Assembly: GCA_022592445.1 (NCBI GenBank)
Contig: JABYQR010000108.1
Coordinates: 1-64,000 of the forward strand
Direction of reading: 5' to 3'
Origin: Cytidiella melzeri
Lineage: Eukaryota; Basidiomycota; Agaricomycetes; Polyporales; Irpicaceae
DNA length: 64,000 nt
The notes beneath the pieces are model-generated. The model ran no database searches. It was not told the DNA's origin and saw nothing but the letters and a program-made list of their open reading frames with translations. Of the stretch, positions 1 through 9,967 are shown in pieces. How positions within the stretch are numbered: position 1 is the first letter of the stretch; every line of letters starts with the position of its first letter. Made by a program: the position numbers and the translations under genes.

Positions 1-657
1 AGGATTGGGATAGGATTGTGCAGGTTTTGGACTGCAGGTATGTCACTTTCTCATCTTCAGCCCTTGCCACGCTTTACCTAGCCACGCAGCTGAGCCCTGT
101 AACAGTTTAAGGTTACACTCACCAGATAGTTGTTAAACTTGAAGGGGAGATAGTGAGATGGAGAGTAGAGTGTTGGTGAGAGTGAGTACTGGGGAGTACG
201 AAGTAGTCCTTGATCAACAGAGTGGATAAGACTGAGGGGATATGCCCTCAGGAGTGCCTCTATATATACATGAAGGGGAGGACCCCAGGTACTACCTAAG
301 ACCCCTAATACCTACATGAGTAAGCGAAGTAATCTACCTTACTAAGCATGCCCTATGCCCTAGTGGTGCCACTTCAATAATCAACCAATAGCAATTGTCC
401 CCATGACCTGACCCCATGACCCAGCTCCAAGGCTAGACTTGTTCTAGCTTGTTCTAAGACAAGGCTAGACTTTTCCAGAAGGTTCTAGGAACTATGACAT
501 CATCTAATGGAATGTTCTATACTATGACATCATAGTTCCAGCATGTTCCACAATGTTCCAGAGAGTTCTATCATGTGATACACAGATAAGGAAAGGAGCG
601 CATCAGCGCATCAGAGACAGGAGGCGCATCAGCGCATCAATTGATAGGCACTGAGAA
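1..657. other. Unassigned repeat-rich stretch, possible LTR remnant
   Basis: I see no gene here. From position 98 the sequence begins TGTAACAGTTTAAGG, which has the TG-start look of a Ty3-type LTR, and a TATATATA-like box lies near 262. I could not find a matching end with a target-site duplication, so an LTR is only a possibility. Between 484 and 565 short words recur: CTATGACATCAT occurs twice and ATGTTCCA-like words several times. The second copy forms an inverted match with the preceding GGAACTATG. Confidence 0.25.
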
Positions 658-758
658 TAAGCGCCGGAATAGGCGCCTGATAAGCGCCAGATAAGCGCTG
701 AATAAGCGCCTAAATAGACGCCGGATAAGCGCTGGATAAGCGCTTGACAAGCGCTTAA
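658..758. repeat. Short tandem repeat, about 10-11 bp unit built on ATAAGCGC
   Basis: About nine imperfect copies of a unit like GGATAAGCGCT follow one another, with variants such as AATAAGCGCC and GACAAGCGCT. A related word, GCGCATCA, is repeated just upstream at about 598-640. The half-palindrome AGCGCT means neighbouring units could pair. No gene is evident across it. Confidence 0.75.
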
Positions 759-1004
759 ATATTCCCAATAATACCGTTGCCTGGTAAGGCAAGTCTTGTA
801 GAAACATTGAAAATCTGTGACAAGCCCCAGTTGCACCCACTTGAACAGTAAGTTGCGTCAGTCATCTTTCTCATCTCCCTTTCTCCGTACAACATGTCTG
901 TGGGAAGGAGCGAGAACGAGCGGCCGCAGAGTTACACAACACTTAAGCCGTCTCACTCAATCCAGCTGCAGATGTGTCTGTCATCATTGGTTACAACAGT
1001 GAGT

Positions 1005-1166
1005 TGTCGTTGCCCTCACCCTCGCCCTTGTTGTTGCCCTTGCCCTTGCCCTCGTTGCCCTCTTGCCCTTGCCTGTTGTTGCCCTCTTGCCCTTGCCTGT
1101 TGTTGCCCTTGCCCTTGCCCTTGTTGCCCTCTTGCCCCTGTTGCCCTTGTTGCCCTCTTGCCCTTG

Positions 1167-1207
<41 letters not shown>

Positions 1208-1420
1208 TCCCTCTCCCTTGTTGCCCTCTCCCTTGTTGCCCTCGTTGTTGCCCTTGCCCTCTCCCTTGTCGTTGCCCTTGCCCTTGACTGCTATCACTCT
1301 CGCTTTTGCCTTTTCTCTCGCCCTCTCCCTTCCATGTCCTCGCCCTCAGCGTTTCTTGTCCTTGCCCTCTCCCTTTCGCACCTTCGCCCTTGCTGTTGCT
1401 CTTGGCCTCACCCTCACTGC
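1005..1420. repeat. C/T-rich low-complexity tract (GCCCTT and CTCACC units)
   Basis: Long runs of GCCCTTGCCCTC alternate with TGTTGCCCT and, at about 1168-1206, a pure CTCACC hexamer array. Every forward frame stays open for a long way only because the sequence is so biased, and the translations are Pro/Leu/Ala/Cys strings. I treat it as simple-sequence DNA. It is not the fungal telomere repeat, which would read TTAGGG/CCCTAA. Confidence 0.8.
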
Positions 1421-1647
1421 TGGTTTCACTCCTGCTTTTGCTATCTCAGTTGTTGTAGACACCTGTGTTGTTCTGGGACTGCCTGTGGCGTCCAATTGCT
1501 CCCGCATCTTGTGCGACTGTGTCGCTAGAGCTGCTGTGTAAACCTGTGCAACTGTGTTGCCCAGCTGCATAAGTTGGATTGGACAGACTCTGAGGTGAGT
1601 TCCGTCACAAGCTGCATACATCCTTACCGATGTCCATCTCCATCTAG

Positions 1648-2045
1648 ATGGTGCACCACAGGCTCAATGAACGGGAGGCCAACCCCAATCCATACGTCAA
1701 CTTCATCGTCCCTCTGCCAGTCTGAGATGCAGCTGCCCAGGAGGATGCCAGACAGCTGCTCCGAGCCTTGATGGCGCAGGTCAAGCCTGTCATGAAGGCT
1801 CATCAACTTCAGGTGAACAGCATCGAGGAGGTATGTCCATGTCAGTTCAAGCGACTACATGTATGGGGATTCTGACCATGTTATGTTCAGTACCATGGTG
1901 TGCACACTGTATGTGCTAATCTATTATACAAAGATTGTGTATTGATGGCTAACACCTCTTCAGAACGAACAAATCAGACCATCTGGCATGTTCCGTCTGT
2001 GGTACGCCTAGAGGTGAAAGTGACTGGGAAGGGGTCTCCGGATAA
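1648..2045 (+). pseudogene. WLM-domain (Wss1-like) metalloprotease relic
   Basis: An exon opens at 1648 right after a TCTAG acceptor. It encodes LNEREANPNPYVNFIVPLP, then after an in-frame TGA at 1723-1725 it continues with AQEDARQLLRALMAQVKPVM up to a GT donor at 1831. This is the start of the WLM fold found in Wss1-type DNA-protein crosslink proteases. Further on, 1962-2045 encodes DHLACSVCGTPRGES, the second half of a RanBP2-type zinc finger that normally closes this family. The catalytic HExxH section between the two pieces is missing. Family assignment rests on remembered family sequences. The stop codon and the lost core make it a relic rather than a working gene. Confidence 0.7.
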
Positions 2046-2615
2046 CATGGCTTTTGTATTGTACTATGAGCATTGAATTCACAATTTGTTTGTTCATGTA
2101 AATTGCTACTGAGAACCTGAAGTTTATGCCTCAAGAAAGAAGTGGCATCCTTACCTGGTAAGCACAGCAAATTGACATAGACTTTGAAAATGAACAGGTG
2201 CTCACACCCTTTGCATACTGGAGTAGCACCTTTAGCTATGCGGTGATCGGCGTGTTTGATCTTTCAACAGTCAACGTCAACAGTTAATCAGTAAAGTACT
2301 ACTCCCCACCCCCCCTCCCCCTCCTCCTCTCCCCTTCTCTCGCTCTTTCTATGCCTATTTCACCCTTGCCCATCCAGCCCCTTCTCCCACATTTCCTGTC
2401 CCTATCCTGTCGTAGCCCTTGCGCCATCCCTGTCTTTTCTACCTCGCGTGCCTGATGTGCCTGACTGTCTCACATTTCTATCTATTCTTGTTGCCGTCTC
2501 AACCCAAAACATGTTTCTTTGCTGGGGATTTCCTTTTTGGTAACTATTATTCTTCTCTGCATGATCATCTGTAATAATACTATCTTTTAATTGTAAGCAG
2601 CTCATTTTAGAGAAG
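2046..2615. other. Intergenic, no gene seen
   Basis: I find no supportable reading frame. A pyrimidine-rich run of C and CT lies at about 2308-2350. The rest is unremarkable. Confidence 0.5.
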
Positions 2616-3026
2616 CACTGTCGTGAGCAAGGCTGCCGGGTACTCTACTTACCCAAATTCCATTGCGAGCTCAACCTGATTGAGCAGTGCTGGGGAGCAG
2701 CAAAGAGAGAATACCAAACATTTCCGCACTCATCGCTCGAGTCTGATCTCGAAAGGAACGTTGTCACTGCGTTAGACAGTATCTCGGTCACGCAAATACG
2801 CAAGTACGTTGCCAGGGCATTTCTTACTCCTGCCTAGTACTCATGTCACCGTGACTGCCGCCTCATAGATTCTTCATCCGCGCGAGCCGATTTATGGACA
2901 CATATCGTCGCGGCTTGTCGGGCAAGCAAGCTGCTTGGGCCGCGAAGAAATACCGCGGTCATTGTGTGCTCCCTGTCCACATCTTTGCAGTGATGGAAGA
3001 GGCCGGCATTTCCGAGTCTGCTTCGT
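2616..3026 (+). pseudogene. C-terminal fragment of a DDE-type transposase
   Basis: Two exons flank an intron at 2804-2868. The first encodes FHCELNLIEQCWGAAKREYQ, which carries the CELN-IEQ-WG block surrounding the last catalytic acidic residue in a family of DDE transposase-like proteins frequent in basidiomycete genomes. The second encodes SRFMDTYRRGLSGKQAAWAA and KKYRGHCVLP, the usual C-terminal tail. Upstream domains (DNA binding and the first two catalytic Asp) are absent, and no terminal inverted repeats are apparent. It is therefore a remnant that could not move on its own. Confidence 0.65.
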
Positions 3027-3840
3027 GAGTTCTTGCCACGGAAACACATTTTCACCTTCCTTGATGTGCCATATCCTTATTCACATTTATTCCATGCATA
3101 CTACCGTAGTCTCAATTATGTCTGCCGTGTACCATCTCGCTCTTACACTCTTTACCGGCCGTGTCGTAGATAATGCCTGTATAATTACTTGATATCCTAG
3201 TTATCCCTGATTGCCGTGGCAATGCCGAGCGCTGCACGTGAGAGTCACACTGTGACAGACGTAGTCGAGAGTGGAATGGGTCTATCTTACACTGCTGGGA
3301 ACGCCAAAAGGCTTCAACTTGAAGTTCAAAAGGTTCGGATCAAACCGCCTCGAGAAGCGCAAGTGGAGCATCAAACAAGTAGCCAAGTAAGGAAACTAAG
3401 GTCGTAGTTCCAGCGCTTGTATGGCTCTCACTTCATAACCCTACCGTCGTTCGTCCAACGTGCCAACTCTGCACCCGGCAGCGACTGTTTTGTAGCTCGT
3501 ATACCGCGCAACCCAATTCTTTATCAAGAAATGACAGGAGGAGAAGTGAGGTGGCGCCGATATGCGCCTAGTGCAGGGCTTTAGTTTTGCCAGCGGTTCG
3601 TGAATTGTACGTTCTTGTGCAAATTTTGTGTATCTTGATATCGACTTGATTTTCTCGCTTGTATAAGGTAACAAGACAGCGGTTTTGACCATGTCCATCT
3701 GTTCCGGACGCGTGCTTGTTCACAGCTGCAGCGTGACGTCACGAGGCCCCACTCCGCTTCCCAGCGAAGCTCTTGTCGGTCTCCGCATACGACTTCAAGA
3801 CAGATAACCACCACCACAATATAATCATAGTTTTGAAAAC
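3027..3840. other. Intergenic between transposase relic and the gene at 3841
   Basis: Short open stretches occur on both strands, but none shows a splice-consistent protein. The last 150 bp upstream of 3841 presumably hold the promoter of that gene. No clear motif stands out. Confidence 0.4.
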
Positions 3841-4451
3841 ATGTCACTCGGAGGAGGTATGTTTCTATAACCACTGACGAATACTTCCGCCTTTCAAACA
3901 TTAAATTTCTGTGCTTACAGCCGACGCAAAATTTCCCAACCAGTCTTCGGACGCAATTCCACCCTCTCCAACTGTAGAGAATCCAGGCGGGGTATGTCTT
4001 CTGTTTCATGACAGTCAGCGCGCAGACAAGCTGACAGGAGCCGTTTCTTCTGTTGATATAGGTCTACCCGAAATCTGACCCCAAATGTGAGCATACGGCC
4101 TCCTCATGAGTGTACGTATTACTCCTAATACATTGCCTTGTTGCAGCTGCACCAGCCGAATCTGTTCCAGGAACAGGGGGAGAGACGGAGCCTTCTTCGG
4201 CCCTCGGTAATCCGTTCTCGCTGCATAGCGCTCTCAACAAGCTCGACGTCGCCTTGAACGAGATCATCTCATCCCTGGAAGGAGAAGAGTCTAGAGTCGG
4301 CTCGTCGTCGAGTGAGGAGGCCCTCGTCTCGAAATTTAAATCTTGGAGGGCAGAGCTCGTCGCAATGCGTGGGGGTTCAGCTGGTTTCGGTGGTACCTAC
4401 ACTGCGAAAGGAACAGGAACTCCCCAGGAAGGGGGTTTGTTCACGGACTGA
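3841..4451 (+). CDS. Small hypothetical protein, 138 aa, four exons
   Basis: Exons 3841-3856, 3921-3991, 4062-4086 and 4147-4451 join in frame (417 nt, 138 residues). All three introns have GT-AG ends and fungal lengths. The protein starts MSLGGADAKFPNQSSDA, is rich in Ser, Pro and Glu at first, has a short predicted helix (LHSALNKLDVALNEIISSLE), and ends in a Gly/Thr-rich tail (GFGGTYTAKGTG). There is no signal peptide or membrane segment. I do not recognise the family. The clean splicing and the codon usage argue that it is a real gene. It sits just downstream of decayed mobile DNA and is convergent with the next gene. Confidence 0.6.
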
Positions 4452-4898
4452 ATGGATACACAGACAGAAAGCGGAATGACAGTTATGTCAGACCGAGAGC
4501 AATTCCCGAAGAAGTGTCCATTCGTAGTATATCGGTCGCTCAACAATCAAGAAACACGTATATGTTTAAACGAGACACTATATCAACTGACATCTGTCCT
4601 ATCTATCACGATGTGAAGGTAGATCTGAATGTTGATCATTCTCAATCCCCCGTAGATACGATGTTGGTTGGCTGACAGTGCGCTACAATCGCTGCAGCCA
4701 TTCACAGTATTCCTGTGCAGAGGCCGTGCATGCGTAACTTGATTGGTGTTCCAGTTCCATGCAGTAGTGAGCTAAAGCAACAGCTATCAGCGGTCCTGAC
4801 TTCTCGAAATTACGCAGACACATACGACGTCGCATGGTAGACAGCGCTGTTCTATACGCTAGGCATATTGCTAGATGTGTCTGATGGCAACTAGCCGC

Positions 4899-5943
4899 TC
4901 ACCACACACTCTTCGAGCGTCTGTGTCCCGGTCTTGAGCCTGAAGCGCAAAAAATGCCAAATTGACGACGGGGCTGTGGTAAGGCAACCGGCACAGGCTC
5001 GTCTTCCCGCGCACAAGCAGTTGAGCTGCTATCGTTTGTGTCGGGAGCATTGAGTCGACGTGCATGCTGTGCTCGGTTTGCAGCACTTATGTGATCATGG
5101 AGATGTAGCTGACGTTCGCGCCGTGTACACGACCTTGAAATGAGGACGTCCGGGGCTATATTCAAACATCCGAGATTAGTTGAAAGCTGAGCCGATTACA
5201 TAGTACTTACGCAACATTTTTCCATGAGCATCCGAGTAGCTGTGACCGCGAGGCACGGTGTACGTGCCAGCAGGGCTACTGCGCGCTTTGGAAGCGGGGC
5301 AGGCAGGAGAGTGCGGCGGAGAGACAAGGTCTACGTTGTCCTCGCGACTGGACGTAAGCACTGTCGTAATGTCGGCAGACGCTATCCGAAGGTTTGAAGA
5401 CAGCGGAAGGAGAAGACGATCAATGCGTCCTACACGTAGGGGGAGTTATCGTCAAGCTCGCATAACGCCGCAAAAGGTTTTTTTCACCTCGTAACTCATG
5501 GTCAGAGTCATCCATGAGACACCGCTGTTTTTTCAACGTGCGAAGCATCTCAAAGAAAGCGGCCTTGTGTTGCGCCAGCGCAGGGGGACAGGACGCGAAG
5601 TGATATAACCGTAAATTGAATCGAACAAGCGTTTGTCTTGATATCTGGATAAGATACCAGCGAACTGAGTACGAGGAAAAAGATTTTGTCTGGTAGCCTC
5701 ACCTCGATCAAAGCCACAATCTATTTCAAAACATGCCATCAACAATTAGTACAGTGCGTTGCTGGCGCAAGAGCACAGACCAACCTTTCGTGCATGACGG
5801 CTGACATCCCTAGGTTGAAGTTGCTCAGAGCGGCAAATAAGCTCTTTGGCTGCGAGCACATAATGTTGGAGGGAAGATAGCCGATGAGCGAGGTCCATCG
5901 CGGCTAGCCTGAAATTAGCCGATGCATGCACAGTGTCTGTCAT
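4899..5943 (-). CDS. Hypothetical protein, spliced, helical N-terminus and Ser/Arg-rich C-terminus
   Basis: The model reads from ATG 5943 (MTDTVHASANFRLAAMDLAH) through exons 5785-5943 and 5703-5720, then an exon starting at 5664 that encodes EFAGILSRYQDKRLFDS. After one more intron it continues with MDDSDHELRGRIDRLLLPLS, then a Ser/Pro-rich part and a tail ending RRSKSVW with the stop at 4899. Introns at 5165-5220 and 5460-5490 are well supported. The 38 bp intron at 5665-5702 is unusually short, and the join in 5540-5640 is uncertain because two frames stay open there. The family is not recognised. It could be two neighbouring genes. Confidence 0.4.
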
Positions 5944-7723
5944 GGCGCAGACAGAAATTATGGAGACCAACGGGCAAGAATGAATGGTAAGGGGAAGAGA
6001 TGGAGGGCGTTGCTTCATTGAGGCAAACGTGTCTAAATAGACGGCGGGAACTGAAAGCCACGGCAGGCCCCGAAAGGCCACAGATGCAACCACTCATCCG
6101 GGGTTACGGAACATTTTATAATCGGGGACCCTTCCAGTGCGTGCCCCATCAACGGACTCTGCGCGATTGCTCTCCCCCGAAGTACACGTATCTGTACATC
6201 TTAGCTCCAGAGCAGCGCGACACAAAGGCGTTCGGGGGAGGACAAGGCTATATCTGTCGTGTGAGTGCAGAGTACCCGAAAATTTGCCTCGTTCCCAAAC
6301 GCAGTTGGGTGACCCCGATGAGATCTCGTGATGGCGTTCAGGCTGTTCAGATGAGTTTGAGCGGAGTTTGAATAGAACTTGTTAAGGCAATGCTAGTTTG
6401 ATTTAGGCGCTGATTGTCTTGACGAACAGCACCGTAGCCACGGCCCACGAACATAGCCTTATTGATCATCGGTTTCCTCCTGTGCACACGAAAAAGCGCT
6501 TCGTCTTGAGAGGAACACTCTCAGCTGGCATCTGCATGTGGTCATACATCATGTCTTGCGGAACACATTGTGACCTGGACACTGAGTCAATCATCCGTCT
6601 ACTGCGCGTGAGTCAGAGGCTGTGCTGTTATGAGACGGCATCTAAACCTTCCTACTCAGGTGATTACTCAACGTGTACTGTGGGTAGCATCTTACACTTA
6701 TTCGCTTACTCCAGGCAACGATTGAGAACGTCACACCTCACAAAATGGCGCAAATGCACTCGTTCCTCAGCATGAGGTCGCGGCGTCAATAATGTCAAGT
6801 CCCTGTTCGACTCGCTTCAGCGATGGTTCGATGGTAGTTGCCGCTAGTGCAGGACAAAGTGCCAGTTTGCGGATGTCCTCCAGGCTAGGCGGTTTCCAAT
6901 CGCCTACGCTACTGAATCATTCTTAAATGTCTCCAGATGCAGCTACCGCAGGTGGCAGGCGTGTCATTGGCCATACTTGCACGGTTCGTCACTTGACATT
7001 ATGGCTTCGAGGTTGGGGTGATTAAATAGGCGAGTCTCATTCTCTAGATGCTTTGGAAAGCGTTGCCAGAATAAAGCGTGCTGGATTCATTGACTGTACA
7101 AATAATACATTTCCATCACTCAAGGCTTGTCTTGGCGTTTCAGCCGTTGCGCGTTGGCACGGAGCTTGCTGTAGTAAGTGTGAACGAGGAGAGGAGCATG
7201 TAATGGGGCGAATTTCGGCTGTATGCCCCCGGACTTGCTGCATCATAGGGATTTTGCGTAGCGGGGACAAGATGTTCATAATTGTCTGTGAAGGTCTCGT
7301 ACAGCCTCGAGTTGATTGACCGCGTGCTCGCCTCGCCGCCGTCCACCTTCGGGCAGCTATTAATCTCCGCGTGCGAGATAGGAGAGATGTGATCAACGCT
7401 CATGACGAATGAGACTAGTGATGAGAATTGCAAGACAAACACACATTCCACTGCAAGCTAACACTTTCGGGGCGTCAAAATAGCAGTCGCATCAGCCTGA
7501 GAGAGTTTTTGAAAAGCTCAGCGGGCAAAACTGCTTGTCCCAATATGCCCAAGTGTAAATGCTAGCTAGCGGAGCGACAACGGCTATGGTAGATCATGCC
7601 TGACTTCATGTGTGCGCGAAGTATATCTACTCTGGCCACTAGGGACAAGAGTCGAGTCAGGATATCCGAGGGGAGACTAGATAGCGACCAGCTTTTGATG
7701 ATTCGGCTTTTGACTGCAGCGCT
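5944..7723. other. Long stretch without a confident gene
   Basis: Open stretches occur at 6000-6371 on the plus strand (123 codons) and at 7037-7451 on the minus strand, where frames ending ATLSKASRE and containing LYETFTDNYEHLVPATQN look protein-like. I could not join them into one spliced model. They may be exons of a small lineage-specific gene or decayed coding DNA. Confidence 0.35.
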
Positions 7724-8420
7724 CTAAGCATAGCTTCCAATTCGAATTCGATTGTCTACAGTGAATCGAATGGAAGTTAGTAGGAGATCAGGGGAAAATG
7801 CGCCGCGGTAGACCATCTGAGGCACTCGTCGATCGACGGAGACTTTGTCAAACACTGCCACGAGCGCAACAGGCGAAGGTGCTCACCAGGGTTTTCTATT
7901 TTCATTCGCTGCTTATCACGTCGCGAAAACGGAAGAAGTGTCCTCGACACCTGTTTGTTTTTGGCTGCAGCTCTCAATGATACATTGTACGTGTGAGAAG
8001 GCCTAACGTGCATCTCACCGGCAGCCACCTTGACAATACGCTCGACCCGAGTTGGCCGTTATGGCAGATATACGCCTTTGAGCGGAGGGCTACGACACAC
8101 GCTCAGTAAAGCTTCAGGCCTTGAGTATGACATCTGTGATAGGCTCCTGTAAGTGTCCGTCAGGTAGGCGTCCGTTTAATCACGAAGGCGAGTAACAGAC
8201 CTGGACAAAAGCGCATTGTGAAGCGCATACTACCTTTAGATAAAGCCTGCGAATGTCTGATAATGTGAGTGACAACGGATGAGAGTCGCGCCTGAGCAAC
8301 ATACTGCTTCTGTACTTTGCCCTCACGAGCGCGTCTTCTCAGGCTTCGGGCTGGAATGCCAGTAGTTGTTTTTCGAAGTAGGGAAGAACATATGCGCAAT
8401 CCACACTGGTCGATCCACAA
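7724..8420 (-). CDS. Possible small multi-exon gene, unresolved
   Basis: On the minus strand the 3' part is convincing: an exon beginning after a GTGGCAG acceptor encodes FDKVSVDRRVPQMVYRGAFS and ends with TVDNRIRIGSYA and a stop at 7724. Upstream, stretches at about 8020-8060 (VERIVKVAAGEMHV) and 8240-8400 (YVAQARLSSVVTHIIRHSQA) read like coding exons with plausible GT-AG introns between them. I could not connect all phases. The KVAAGEMH word is reminiscent of RCC1 blades, but nothing else supports that. Treat it as a candidate gene or relic. Confidence 0.25.
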
Positions 8421-8563
8421 CTCGATAATTTATTTTCACGTGTATCCTTGTATAACATGACACAGTACAAATGTCAACAAGACAACATCGAGAGGTCAGA
8501 CATGCCAATATTGCGAGCCGAATAGGAAACCACAACAGTCCCGAATGGTGGACGCATGCGAAT

Positions 8564-9590
8564 TTACTGATCAAAGGCCGGAGTCAAAGCTCTGTCGTCA
8601 TCTCTGTTCCCGTTCTCAGGAGGCGGAGGGGTACGTGCTCGGTCATCCCTTCGCAGTTCAGGAGTAACGCTCCTCCTCCGCTCAGGGCTACGAGTACGTC
8701 TGCCTTTATCATCTTTATCTTTGTCTCGATAGTCGCGGTCGCGTTCACGGTCTCTACCACCACGGTCCCGATTGCGTTCACGGTCACGGTCACCACCTCG
8801 GTCTCGACCGCCAATCTCACGACGTGGGCTGCGAGAACGATCTCGGTCACCACGACGAGGGGGAGAACGTTTATCCTGGCGCCAAACAGAAGAGGGAGGG
8901 TTCTTGGCCCACTGCAATGAAAAGCTACTTAGAGAAGGATACAGTCGATGCGAGATACCACTCACTTGGATGCTGATCCTTGAGCCTTCGAAGATTCGAC
9001 CATGCCTGTGTTAGAACATCAAGTTAGTGGGTTAAGGTGAAACACTAATGGACATACATATCGTAATACGCGTCTTCAGCATCACGAGTGCTTCGGAACT
9101 CGACAAATGCGTAACTGCGAGACGGATTCGAACGGACGTTGAGCGATCGGTATATTTGAACTCGGGCGTGGAACTCGATGGGAGGAGGTGGTTATATTGA
9201 ATCGTAATCATTTCGCGAACGGGAATGGCTCTTCTGGCAACCTCGTATGCGCGGAGCTTTTGGTCTGTGCACGGAGCGAAGCCCGCATAGGATATGGCTC
9301 GTGGCTTGCCGTCGCGTAGATGGAACGAGTTTCAAGGCGATTGCGACTGCAATAGACAGGATACGTGCGTATTTGAGTTGACACTTACGGATTGGAATGT
9401 GCATTGGGGTTGCGGGGCGCCGGTACGTCGCAGCGAATTAGAGCTCCATACCTGTAGAAAAGAGCACAAGAATAAGCACACTAGTGTGACGCAAAGTACA
9501 GTAGGGCAAGACACACCTTTCAAATTCGTGTGCCAGGTCACGAGCGCGTGTAGCAGGGTGAAAACCGCTAACAAAAAGAATACGAGGCAT
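8564..9590 (-). CDS. SR-family splicing factor: one RRM plus RS domain
   Basis: Exons 9517-9590, 9389-9451, 9058-9114, 8966-9005 and 8564-8911 sum to 582 nt (193 residues). Residues about 1-75 form an RRM: RILFVSGF is RNP2 and YAFVEFRSTRDAEDAYYDMH contains RNP1. The tail after WAKNPPSSVWR is an RS-type domain of RD, RS and RDRE repeats (RDRSRSPRREIGGRDRGGDR) ending in a proline-rich segment. Such proteins bind exonic enhancers in the nucleus and recruit the spliceosome, and SRPK kinases phosphorylate the RS repeats. The second intron (9115-9388) is about five times longer than the others. The gene is divergent from the PPR-like gene at 9968. Confidence 0.88.
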
Positions 9591-9967
9591 GTCAATGTTG
9601 TCGAGGTCGTTCGAGTCGTCGAGGTTGTAGTGCACGACATTTGCCTTGATGTTTAGTGCTGTTTGCACGAGACAAACATGCGTAAGCGCACATATCACGT
9701 GCAGCTGCCCCAATTTAGTGCTGGCGGCTTCAAAGTTCGTTCACGACGAACAACTTCCTCCACCGCTGCCAGTGGCGAACACGCGTTTTTGACGAGGTCA
9801 ACACGTTCGCACGTATCTGGAAGATCTATGTCATGTGAGTCATGCGGTTTACCGCTCTTTGAGACTGTGCTGACGGCTGGAAGAGCGTACATCGTCCTAT
9901 ATCAGCAATCCCGGTGAGTAGTCCGATGTGGGCTCGGTTCACTAGTACTCATACGTCGTTCAGATGA
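9591..9967. promoter_or_regulatory. Shared divergent promoter region
   Basis: These 377 bp lie between the start codons of the minus-strand SR gene and the plus-strand PPR-like gene, so both promoters must be here. I see no clear TATA box or tandem operator. Confidence 0.45.

Noticed and set aside
1168..1206. CTCACC hexamer array resembling a telomeric repeat
   Set aside because: Fungal telomeres here would read CCCTAA/TTAGGG. The array is part of a wider C/T-rich simple-sequence tract.
894..1541. Long open frames through the C/T-rich tract (up to 215 codons)
   Set aside because: All frames are open because of base bias. Translations are Pro/Leu/Ala strings without domain structure.
8020..8060. 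RCC1-like blade (VKVAAGEMH)
   Set aside because: Only one short word matches. Neighbouring blades and the GQLG spacing in the same frame are absent.
8471..8920. 149-codon plus-strand open frame
   Set aside because: It is antisense to the RS-domain exon of the SR gene, whose repetitive codons keep the opposite strand open.
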